A stretch of 64,000 nucleotides of DNA from a virus. A model generated the notes under the pieces. It was given only the letters and a program-made list of their open reading frames with translations. It made no database searches and had not been told where the DNA came from. The DNA lies in the IMG/VR virus record IMGVR_UViG_3300034104_004584, positions 126,001 to 190,000 of that record. One strand, given 5' to 3'. Positions 9,057 to 15,470 of this stretch are shown piece after piece; positions within the stretch are counted from its first letter, which is position 1; each line of letters opens with the position of its first letter. Both the position numbers and the translations under genes were made by a program.

Positions 9057-9170
9057 ATGTCATATGCGCAATATCGAAGATTAATTAAAGGAAATTGGTC
9101 AAATAAAGATTCTGATCAAGAACCTAATCCCGATGAGCAGCAAGAAGATTTACCAGTAGAAGAAGAATAA
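9057..9170 (+). CDS. Small acidic-tailed hypothetical protein
   Basis: 37 aa: basic N-terminus (MSYAQYRRLIKGNW), then an Asp/Glu/Gln-rich tail. No Shine-Dalgarno is visible, in keeping with a nearly leaderless start after the TACTAT element. Function unknown. Confidence 0.5.
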   Translation: MSYAQYRRLIKGNWSNKDSDQEPNPDEQQEDLPVEEE

Positions 9171-9175
9171 TAATA

Positions 9176-9370
9176 ATGGTAATGAAAAAAGTAATTGGAA
9201 TTAGTGGTTTTAAATATGCTACTAAGCCCAAGATGGGCACCAGTAATGTATTTAATGGAATTTTCTTAGACGCTTATGGCGAAAAGAAAATGACTAAAAG
9301 TTCTAAAAAGCAACAAACAAAAGCGAAAGGCAAGAGCAAAAATGGCAAAAGCAAAAAAAGCAAAAAGTAG
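9176..9370 (+). CDS. Small basic protein
   Basis: 64 aa (an ATG at 9182 is an equally good start). The C-terminal third is almost only Lys/Ser/Gly (KGKSKNGKSKKSKK). Belongs to the run of small basic proteins from 8.7 to 11.3 kb, probably virion or DNA-associated. Confidence 0.5.
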   Translation: MVMKKVIGISGFKYATKPKMGTSNVFNGIFLDAYGEKKMTKSSKKQQTKAKGKSKNGKSKKSKK

Positions 9371-9479
9371 TTCAACCCCAAAGGGTGGAGCAGCTCCAAA
9401 GTTAAACTCTAACTTTATGTACGGAACAATGCCAAACGCATCAGCTCCAAAGGCTGCTGCAAAGGGTAAGAAGAAGTAA
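9342..9479 (+). CDS. Small basic Lys/Ala-rich protein
   Basis: 45 aa starting MAKAKKAKSSS and ending AAAKGKKK, overlapping the previous gene's Lys-rich end in another frame. Same style as its neighbours. Function unknown. Confidence 0.55.
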   Translation: MAKAKKAKSSSTPKGGAAPKLNSNFMYGTMPNASAPKAAAKGKKK

Positions 9480-9484
9480 TAAAA

Positions 9485-9772
9485 ATGGCAGCGCCAAAAG
9501 ACTCCAGGCTTAAAAAGGCTGGGGTAAGTGGCTACAATAAGCCCAAGAGAACACCGGATCATCCTAAGAAGTCTCACGTAGTTGTGGCTAAGCAGGGGTC
9601 AAAGGTTAAAACAATTAGATTTGGTCAACAAGGTGTTTCTGGATCTCCCAAAAAACAAGGGGAGTCAAAGTCTTATGCAGCTAGAAGAAAGTCCTTCAAA
9701 GCTCGTCATGCATCCAATATATCCAAGGGACCAATGTCAGCAGCCTATTGGGCAGACAGGGTAAAATGGTAA
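9485..9772 (+). CDS. Conserved small basic phage protein
   Basis: 95 aa. Contains KTIRFGQQGV and a C-terminal segment KSFKARHAS...SAAYWADRVKW, a pattern I recognise from small basic proteins of many phages and large viruses (DUF6321-like; name not certain). Probably a virion component. Confidence 0.7.
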   Translation: MAAPKDSRLKKAGVSGYNKPKRTPDHPKKSHVVVAKQGSKVKTIRFGQQGVSGSPKKQGESKSYAARRKSFKARHASNISKGPMSAAYWADRVKW

Positions 9773-9773
9773 T

Positions 9774-10011
9774 ATGGAAGCAGTTTTTGTCGCATTAATA
9801 GCAGCTGTAGGCGGAGTCCTAGCAGCGCTTGTGCAAAAGGGACGTAAAGAAAATAAAGATGACCACAATGTGGTCGCTAACTTGCTAATTGGTGTGAAAG
9901 ATGATATCATTCATCTTCATGAAAAGATTGATCATGTAGATGATCAAGTAGAAAAAGTCGATGACAAAATAGATATGCATATTAAGTGGCATCGGAAAAC
10001 AAAAAAAATAA
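9774..10011 (+). CDS. Small membrane-anchored coiled-coil protein, probable +1 frameshift near its end
   Basis: N-terminal membrane segment (VFVALIAAVGGVLAALV) followed by a helical stretch of HLHEKIDHVDDQVEKVDDKID. An in-frame CGG lies at 9993-9995. Skipping its C gives GKQKK and a stop at 10009-10011 (78 aa). Without the shift the frame runs on through the next gene, which has its own good ribosome site, making an unlikely 161-aa fusion. One-membrane-pass plus coil resembles a spanin or tape-like accessory; inference only. Confidence 0.55.
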
Positions 10012-10037
10012 TACTAGTATTAAACAAGGAGAAAATC

Positions 10038-10259
10038 ATGGCTAAGAAAATGTCAGCAAAAGGTGGTAAGGGAGTTTCAGCTCCAGAGCCAACAGTAAGT
10101 GCCGGTCAGGCAAAACAGGGTGTTCGCCCAATCAAGAACACAAAAGGTCAGAACATTGAAAAGAAGGGTGCATCAGCTCCAAAGCCTGCAGCCTCAACTG
10201 GTCAGATGAAGATCGCAAAGCGCCCAATTAAGAACACCAAGGGCAAGGTTATCGGCTGA
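10038..10259 (+). CDS. Small basic repeat protein
   Basis: 73 aa, ATG preceded by AAGGAG at good spacing. Contains an imperfect internal duplication ending in RPIKNTKG. Lys/Ala/Pro-rich. In the same frame as the gene before it, but the ribosome site argues for independent translation. Confidence 0.6.
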   Translation: MAKKMSAKGGKGVSAPEPTVSAGQAKQGVRPIKNTKGQNIEKKGASAPKPAASTGQMKIAKRPIKNTKGKVIG

Positions 10260-10287
10260 TAACCCTATAACATAGGTGTTTGATTTG

Positions 10288-10327
10288 AATATGGGGGTGG
10301 TACTATGATAGGTATCATCCCCATATT
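10288..10327 (+). repeat. Inverted repeat surrounding a TACTAT element
   Basis: Outer arms AATATGGGG (10288-10296) and CCCCATATT (10319-10327), inner arms ATGATA/TATCAT. The element GGTACTATG (10299-10307) lies inside. May terminate upstream transcription or control the promoter for the gene at 10345. Confidence 0.5.
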
Positions 10328-10344
10328 ATTATCTAAGGAGTAGC

Positions 10345-10548
10345 ATGGCTGCAAAAAAATCAGATAAGAAATGGATTCAAGGTGCAATCAAAAGACCTGG
10401 TGCCTTTACTGCTAAGGCCAAGAAGGCAGGAAAGTCTGTTTCTGGCATGGCAGCTGCTGTTACCAAGAATCCAGGAAGGTACAGTAAACTAACTGTGCAG
10501 CAAGCAAACCTTGCAAAGACGCTTAGAAAAATAAATAAAGGAAAATAA
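10345..10548 (+). CDS. Small basic protein
   Basis: 67 aa, preceded by AAGGAG. Contains KWIQGAIKRPGAFTAKAKKA, a segment that recurs in small phage proteins, then NPGRYSKLTVQQANLAKTL. Probably a virion-associated protein; no precise function. Confidence 0.6.
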   Translation: MAAKKSDKKWIQGAIKRPGAFTAKAKKAGKSVSGMAAAVTKNPGRYSKLTVQQANLAKTLRKINKGK

Positions 10549-10549
10549 A

Positions 10550-10720
10550 ATGGCTGCAAAGAAACCAAAATCTTCTGTCTACAACAATGCTAACAAAGTT
10601 TTAGACGACAGCATGGATGGATCAAAAAGTGTTCCAAAAGTAAAAAAATATGGGCGTGAGGCATCAAGTGCTAAGACGTTCAGCTCTAAATTAAAAACAA
10701 CAAACAAAAAGAAAAAGTAG
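10550..10720 (+). CDS. Small basic protein
   Basis: 56 aa beginning MAAKKPKSSVYNNANKVL and ending TTNKKKK; one base after the preceding stop. Unknown function, same cluster of small Lys-rich proteins. Confidence 0.55.
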   Translation: MAAKKPKSSVYNNANKVLDDSMDGSKSVPKVKKYGREASSAKTFSSKLKTTNKKKK

Positions 10721-10729
10721 GATAATATT

Positions 10730-10882
10730 ATGGCGATGAACAAAGCATCCAATAAGAAAATGATGGCTAAGCCAGCTGCTAAGCCAGCTGCTAAAACAGG
10801 TGGCATGACCGCAGCTCAAAAGAAGCTTCCACCATTTATTCAGAAGGCTATTGCTGCAAAGAAGACAGCAAAGAAAAAATAA
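10730..10882 (+). CDS. Small basic protein
   Basis: 50 aa with a KPAAKPAAK repeat and a C-terminal Lys/Ala tail. Its stop overlaps the next start (TAATG). Unknown function. Confidence 0.55.
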   Translation: MAMNKASNKKMMAKPAAKPAAKTGGMTAAQKKLPPFIQKAIAAKKTAKKK

Positions 10883-11058
10883 TGGCTAAGGTAAATAAGC
10901 CTACAAAAGCTGCTTTGTGGTCATCTGCTAAGTCACAGGCTAAAGCAAAATTTGATGTTTACCCTTCTGCTTATGCGAATGCATGGGCAGCTAAGAAATA
11001 TAAATCAATGGGCGGAACTTGGAAAACAGTTTCTGCAAAGAAGGTAAAGAAGAAGTAA
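10882..11058 (+). CDS. DUF5872-like small protein
   Basis: 58 aa. Contains AKAKFDVYPSAYANAWAAKK and YKSMGGTWK, the hallmark of a small protein family seen in phages and giant viruses (I associate it with DUF5872). Coupled to its neighbours by overlaps. Confidence 0.7.
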   Translation: MAKVNKPTKAALWSSAKSQAKAKFDVYPSAYANAWAAKKYKSMGGTWKTVSAKKVKKK

Positions 11059-11061
11059 GCT

Positions 11062-11346
11062 ATGGCTGGACCTAAAGGCGTTGGTTTAACAAAGTGGTTT
11101 GACCAAAAATGGGTGAACATAGGTGCTCCTAAAAAGGGTGGAAAATACCAGCCATGTGGAACATCTGGCGCTGGAGGGTCTGGCTATGCTAAGTGTGTAC
11201 CAGCTGCTAAAGCCAAAGCAATGAGCCCGGCTCAAAAAAAGAGTGCAGTGCAAAGGAAAAGAAAATCTGGAACTCCCGAAAAAGGATCAAAAGGCCAAGC
11301 TCCAAAAAATGTATCAACATTTGTAAAATCAAAAAAGAAGAAATAA
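11062..11346 (+). CDS. Small basic protein, DUF5872-like partner
   Basis: 94 aa. Begins with KWFDQKWVNIG and KKGGKYQPCGT...YAKCVPAAKAKAM, a Gly/Lys/Cys pattern usually found next to DUF5872-type proteins. The two cysteines could bind metal. Very basic C-terminus. Confidence 0.65.
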   Translation: MAGPKGVGLTKWFDQKWVNIGAPKKGGKYQPCGTSGAGGSGYAKCVPAAKAKAMSPAQKKSAVQRKRKSGTPEKGSKGQAPKNVSTFVKSKKKK

Positions 11347-11558
11347 TGTCAGAGGAACAATCCTTTAGTGGCTTTATGCCAATGATATCTCAGATCAGCA
11401 TTAGTACAGAAAACACAATGATGAATACTGAAGGGGAAATTCTGAAAGCTCATGAATTCAAAGTTACCACTAGAGATAATAAAGACTATGTTTTTAGCAT
11501 TGAGAACGTAGATCTTATGAGACTTTACTTTTTAATAATGAAAATTAATAATTCTTAA
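11346..11558 (+). CDS. Hypothetical protein
   Basis: 70 aa, start overlapping the previous stop. Less basic than its neighbours. No domain recognised. Confidence 0.55.
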   Translation: MSEEQSFSGFMPMISQISISTENTMMNTEGEILKAHEFKVTTRDNKDYVFSIENVDLMRLYFLIMKINNS

Positions 11559-11575
11559 TTCTTAAGGAGAATAAA

Positions 11576-11797
11576 ATGCTACCGAGTAGAGGCGTACAAG
11601 ATATAGCAAGCTCTGTCATGAGATATGCGGGAACTAGCAGCGGTAGAAAAACAATCGGTGGAGGCTTAGCTGTCGGCGGTTCTGCTGCAGCACTTTACGG
11701 ATATAGTAGAAATCAAAATAAACCCGGACCCATGTTGATGGGTGGAGGAGTTGCTTCTGTGGCTGGAGCAAGCATGCTTGCTAGTCGCATGAGATAA
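11576..11797 (+). CDS. Small Gly-rich membrane protein
   Basis: 73 aa, AAGGAG ribosome site upstream. Gly/Ala segments (KTIGGGLAVGGSAAALYGY and MGGGVASVAGASML) look like two short membrane-associated helices. Resembles in style the larger Gly-rich proteins at 26.6 and 29.1 kb. Confidence 0.55.
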   Translation: MLPSRGVQDIASSVMRYAGTSSGRKTIGGGLAVGGSAAALYGYSRNQNKPGPMLMGGGVASVAGASMLASRMR

Positions 11798-11868
11798 GTT
11801 CTTTTTAATTGCTATGCAAAACTTAACATTTTTTATACTTATAGGCATGATGTATGCCTCCTTTTTTA

Positions 11869-11897
11869 TTGCAAGAAAAAAATAATCCTGCTATAAT
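11869..11897 (+). promoter_or_regulatory. Sigma70-type promoter
   Basis: TTGCAA at 11869-11874 and TATAAT at 11892-11897 with a 17-base spacer, 28 bases before the ATG at 11926. It drives the membrane protein and the glycan-modification genes downstream. Confidence 0.75.
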
Positions 11898-11925
11898 GTA
11901 TTCCTAAATAAAAGTAAGGATACAT

Positions 11926-12159
11926 ATGAGTGAATCAACATGGACGTGGGTCCTTTTCGCTATGGAATTAATTGGCGTTTATGGAAGTTATCAGGTTGGA
12001 AACAAAAAATGGTATGGACATTTAATAGTTGCCCTACACTCTCTTCCTTGGGTGGTGTATTCATTAGTATTTGATAAGCCAGGATTCCTTGCTATGTGGA
12101 TACTGTGGCAGTGGGTTCACTGGAGAAATATGTTTAGATGGAAAAAAGAAGATGCTTAA
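11926..12159 (+). CDS. Small multi-pass membrane protein
   Basis: 77 aa with about three hydrophobic, Trp-rich segments and a basic C-terminus (WRNMFRWKKEDA). AAGGA precedes the ATG. First gene of the 11.9-14.6 kb operon. Function unknown. Confidence 0.65.
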   Translation: MSESTWTWVLFAMELIGVYGSYQVGNKKWYGHLIVALHSLPWVVYSLVFDKPGFLAMWILWQWVHWRNMFRWKKEDA

Positions 12160-12820
12160 CAGAAGAATTTATTGTTTTTGGGTTGGACACAATAATCAAG
12201 AAATGAATGAAAACAGAAAAGCTGGATTGGCTAGCTTGTTTCTTAATTCAAAAGTAGAAGTTATATTAGTGGACAACGATAATCTTAGTTCATATATTTT
12301 AGATGAACATCCATTGCACGAGGGGTTCCAGTATCTTTCTGATGTACATAAGGCTGACTATTTAAGAACTTATTTTATGCACCACTATGGTGGCGGATAT
12401 AGCGACATTAAGCCTTGCTCTTGGGATTGGAACCCTTACTTCGATGCACTGGAAAATAGTTTGGCTTTTGGAATCGGAGCTCCCGAAGATGAAGGCGAGC
12501 TTAGCGTTACTCCGAATCAAAGACCATGGCTTGGACAACACTGGGATAAGCTGATGACCAATGATCTTTATATATTTAAGCCATACACAGCTTTTACAGC
12601 TAAGTGGTACAACAAGATGCTGGGTATAATGGATGAAAAATTACCAATGCTTAAGAAGAATCCGGCTAAAGACTCAAGAGAAGCTGCGGATACTTTTGTT
12701 ACAAAATATCCAATTCAATGGGGTGAACTATTACTTGAGGTTTTCCATCCACTGTGCTACCAATACACAGATAGATTATTAAAAACAATGCCGTACCCGG
12801 TTACGATTGACTATAGATAA
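12152..12820 (+). CDS. Glycosyltransferase with DXD motif (GT32-like)
   Basis: 222 aa from ATG at 12152, which overlaps the previous gene by 8 bases. The segment HKADYLRTYFMHHYGGGYSD carries the DXD-type SDI motif of Och1/GT32-like sugar transferases. Likely adds a sugar to a phage or host glycan. Three further modification genes follow at once, forming a cassette. Confidence 0.8.
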   Translation: MLNRRIYCFWVGHNNQEMNENRKAGLASLFLNSKVEVILVDNDNLSSYILDEHPLHEGFQYLSDVHKADYLRTYFMHHYGGGYSDIKPCSWDWNPYFDALENSLAFGIGAPEDEGELSVTPNQRPWLGQHWDKLMTNDLYIFKPYTAFTAKWYNKMLGIMDEKLPMLKKNPAKDSREAADTFVTKYPIQWGELLLEVFHPLCYQYTDRLLKTMPYPVTIDYR

Positions 12821-12821
12821 T

Positions 12822-13397
12822 ATGAATCCTTCAACAATTCCACAAGGTCAAGGAACTAAGGTTGTCATTGGTACCAGAACATACCTTGGTCCTGATTGGA
12901 TACACGTAGATATAGATCCATTTCCTCTTTATTCACATGATGATATATGGAAAGAAGTGGATATAGTTTGCGACGCTAGGCAGATACCCCTTCCAGATAA
13001 TTATGCTGACATAGTTTTTAGTTCTGAATGTTTAGAACACTTTGAATGGAAAGAGTATAAAAATGCACTGGTCGAATGGCATAGGATTCTTAAACCAGGT
13101 GGTTTAATAAGAGTAGAAGTTCCTGATTTTTTGGCAGCTTGTAAACAATTAATAAATATGAATTCCCTAGAAGGTGACAGAGCTTTACAACAGATATTCT
13201 TTGCAGAACAGATGAATAAAAATGATTTTCATTTTGTTGGTTTGACTTACAGAATGTTAGCTGATGATTTTAATCAATTAGGAATCAAAGTTACTGACAT
13301 CAAACATGGCGATGAAAAAGACTGGAGCAAACTAGATGATGTTTCCAGAGTTTTGGATCAGGATTATATTCTAAGAATAGACGGTATAAAAGAATAA
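12822..13397 (+). CDS. SAM-dependent methyltransferase
   Basis: 191 aa. HVDIDPF (motif I region), CDARQIPLPDNYADIVFSSE (motif II-III, type 11 family), then HRILKPGGLIRVEVPD. Class I fold. In a glycan-modification cassette it most likely methylates a sugar or lipid, but the substrate cannot be read from sequence. Confidence 0.8.
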   Translation: MNPSTIPQGQGTKVVIGTRTYLGPDWIHVDIDPFPLYSHDDIWKEVDIVCDARQIPLPDNYADIVFSSECLEHFEWKEYKNALVEWHRILKPGGLIRVEVPDFLAACKQLINMNSLEGDRALQQIFFAEQMNKNDFHFVGLTYRMLADDFNQLGIKVTDIKHGDEKDWSKLDDVSRVLDQDYILRIDGIKE

Positions 13398-13398
13398 C

Positions 13399-14100
13399 AT
13401 GGTTACAGATTGGTTTGGAAATACTGTAATTTGCACAGCAGTAACTGGTGGATACGATTACCCTACGAGTCAAGTAGTCATACCGGGAGTAGATTATATA
13501 TATTTTACTGACGGCATGTCTATATTTGACATCTCTAGTCCCTGGGATGTCTATCTTCTTCCAGAAGTAGACGCAAATTTAGACAACAGAAGAAAGTCAA
13601 AAAGACCAAAATTAAATCCTCATTCAATAGATATTTTAAATAATTATAAATATTTTATTTGGATTGATGGAGAAATTTGTATATTAAATCCTAACTTTGT
13701 TTCTGAGATATTGTCTTACATGAAGAATGGTTTTGTAGCATCGCCGCATCCAGATGCACTAGGAAATCCTGGAAGATACTGCGCCTATGGCGAGGCAACA
13801 ATTAGGCCACCAAAATATGCAAACGAACCACTAGATGCACAATGTGACTTCTATAGATCTGAAGGTTTTCCAGAAAACTATGGTTTATATGCTTGTGGAG
13901 TTTCTGCTAGAGATATGACTAATCCAAAAGTTAAAGAACTTGGAGAGCTGTGGCACAAACAGAATTTAGAATGGTCATATCAAGATCAAGTAAGCTTTCC
14001 GTATTGCCTATGGAAGACTGGCTTTGAACCAGATATACTACCTAACAGCCTTTACCATATGAATTGGCTTTCATTAAACATACATACAAGAGAAGAGTAA
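13399..14100 (+). CDS. DUF616/TOD1-like glycosyltransferase
   Basis: 233 aa. CTAVTGGYDYP at the N-terminus, RRKSKRPKLNPH, then FIWIDGEICI, a DXD-like site (WIDGE) typical of DUF616-type transferases. Starts one base after the methyltransferase stop. Confidence 0.75.
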   Translation: MVTDWFGNTVICTAVTGGYDYPTSQVVIPGVDYIYFTDGMSIFDISSPWDVYLLPEVDANLDNRRKSKRPKLNPHSIDILNNYKYFIWIDGEICILNPNFVSEILSYMKNGFVASPHPDALGNPGRYCAYGEATIRPPKYANEPLDAQCDFYRSEGFPENYGLYACGVSARDMTNPKVKELGELWHKQNLEWSYQDQVSFPYCLWKTGFEPDILPNSLYHMNWLSLNIHTREE

Positions 14101-14102
14101 GA

Positions 14103-14645
14103 ATGAAAAAGTTAAAATTTAACCTTGGAGGGATAGGCCGAGGCGGAGAAGATTATAAAACAGTTAACCTAGCAGAAGTTTGTGATATCGAAGCTAATAT
14201 AATGGACCTCGATTCATTCTGTGCCGATAATAGTGTAGATGAATTTTTTCTTTCTCATACTCTTGAGCATATTTCCGTTTTGGAATATAAAAGTTTTCTT
14301 CTGCACATGAAGCGAAAGTTAAAGAATGGCGGAAGAATTAGGATTATCCAGACAGATATCGGTCGACTTATAAAAATGTGGGCAGATGGACACATTAGCT
14401 TTAGAACAATGAGAGCTCCAATATTTACGCCAGCTACAAGATGTAGTTCTAATATCCTCCAGCAGCATCAAAGCATGTGGTCTCAAGAAGAATTGATAAG
14501 AGACTTTGAATCGATCGGCATGCAGGCTGAAGGCTTTGACGCTGGGTACTGGCAATATGATGTAGAGGACGATATCTTTCCGGAAGATACTACAAAAGAT
14601 TACGGTAAGGATATTCCAAACCTTGGCGTAATTGCTACAAAGTAG
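14103..14645 (+). CDS. SAM-dependent methyltransferase
   Basis: 180 aa from ATG at 14103 (AGAAGAG upstream). KLNFNLGGIG-type start, NIMDLDSF, then EFFLSHTLEHIS and KLKNGGRIRIIQTD: a class I methyltransferase related in layout to the one at 12822. Ends the cassette. Confidence 0.75.
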   Translation: MKKLKFNLGGIGRGGEDYKTVNLAEVCDIEANIMDLDSFCADNSVDEFFLSHTLEHISVLEYKSFLLHMKRKLKNGGRIRIIQTDIGRLIKMWADGHISFRTMRAPIFTPATRCSSNILQQHQSMWSQEELIRDFESIGMQAEGFDAGYWQYDVEDDIFPEDTTKDYGKDIPNLGVIATK

Positions 14646-14654
14646 CTTACTATA
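14646..14654 (+). promoter_or_regulatory. TACTAT-type putative phage promoter element
   Basis: CTTACTATA 32 bases before the ATG of the lysis peptidase, overlapping the end of the methyltransferase gene region. Confidence 0.5.
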
Positions 14655-14686
14655 ACAATATATATAATTCTAAAAGGAGAAATATA

Positions 14687-15218
14687 ATGCCCAGAAAATA
14701 CCCATATTATCCAAGTTTTGATCGGTAAGAAGGCAGGAGCAGGCACAGAGTGGTTTGTAAATGCCTGTGCTCGTAGATGGAAGACTAGTAACATGGGAAT
14801 TTACTCCCCTAGATTGATGAGAAATTCCCATACCGCTGGTAAAAAGATTGGCGATCCAGGAATGGAAAAGTGGCTATCAGTTCACGCAACTGGTGCAGCA
14901 GCGGACATTGGTTACACAGACCGTAAAATCGGTGTAGCAATGTGGGATTGGTTCCTCGCAAATGCCGAAGCTCTTGGAATTGTAGAGATTCATGACTACG
15001 CTTATGACGCAAACGCATCTGACAAAAAGCCAGGCTATGGTCGTGGCTTCCGCTGCTCAAGAGGCGAAGGTGAAAAAGGCGTAAAAATTTACGATGCTAA
15101 AGATAACGCTGGATCATTCGGTGGCAAGTGGATTCATATTGAATTAGAGCCAGAGTTTGCAAAAGACGCTGCAAAGATGGAAGCAGCATGGAGAGCTTTG
15201 CCAAAGCCAGGCGCATGA
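14687..15218 (+). CDS. Lysis peptidase (M15/LAS-type endolysin), requires +1 frameshift
   Basis: 176 aa with the shift. The ATG at 14687 has AAAGGAGA six bases upstream, but the 0-frame reads only 13 codons to CGG (14723-14725) and then TAA. Skipping C14723 gives GKKAGAGTEWFVNACARRW and a full LAS-type peptidase: SVHATGAAADIGY (H and D zinc ligands) and KWIHIELEPEF (third ligand). A TTG at 14718 could start the long frame but has no ribosome site. Likely cleaves peptidoglycan peptides at lysis. The stop overlaps the next start. Confidence 0.85.
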
Positions 15219-15334
15219 TAAAAACTATAGTCATATCATTAATAGGACTTTCTTTTCTCTTAATGCCTGCGGCTTTATTGTCTATCATTATAGATACGAT
15301 AAAAAAAAGCGACCCAGACATAGAAATAGATTGA
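15215..15334 (+). CDS. Small holin-like membrane protein
   Basis: 39 aa, ATGA overlap with the lysis peptidase. One strong membrane helix (IVISLIGLSFLLMPAALLSI) followed by a charged tail (KKSDPDIEID). Position after an endolysin and single-pass structure suggest a holin or lysis regulator. Confidence 0.6.
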   Translation: MIKTIVISLIGLSFLLMPAALLSIIIDTIKKSDPDIEID

Positions 15335-15377
15335 TTATCTGATATACTAAAAGTCCTTGCAACGGAGGCACATGATT

Positions 15378-15407
15378 AGACCCTGGCTTAACAGCTGGGG
15401 TCTTTTC
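15378..15407 (+). terminator. Probable intrinsic terminator
   Basis: AGACCC (15378-15383) pairs with GGGTCT (15398-15403), followed by TTTT. It lies after the lysis pair and before the next TACTAT element. Confidence 0.65.
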
Positions 15408-15438
15408 TATTTGGCCGCCGCACATTTGACCTAGCTTC

Positions 15439-15447
15439 ATTACTATA
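15439..15447 (+). promoter_or_regulatory. TACTAT-type putative phage promoter element
   Basis: ATTACTATA 23 bases before the ATG at 15471, with a strong GGAGGGG ribosome site between them. Confidence 0.5.
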
Positions 15448-15470
15448 AGGTATGACTACCTGGAGGGGTA

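Noticed and set aside
9774-10259. One 161-aa fused protein
   Set aside because: A good ribosome site and ATG at 10038 begin a separate gene, and the +1 reading at 9993 ends the first one.
14718-15218. Lysis peptidase starting at TTG 14718 without frameshift
   Set aside because: No ribosome site, whereas ATG 14687 has an excellent one and the same CGG break recurs in four other genes.
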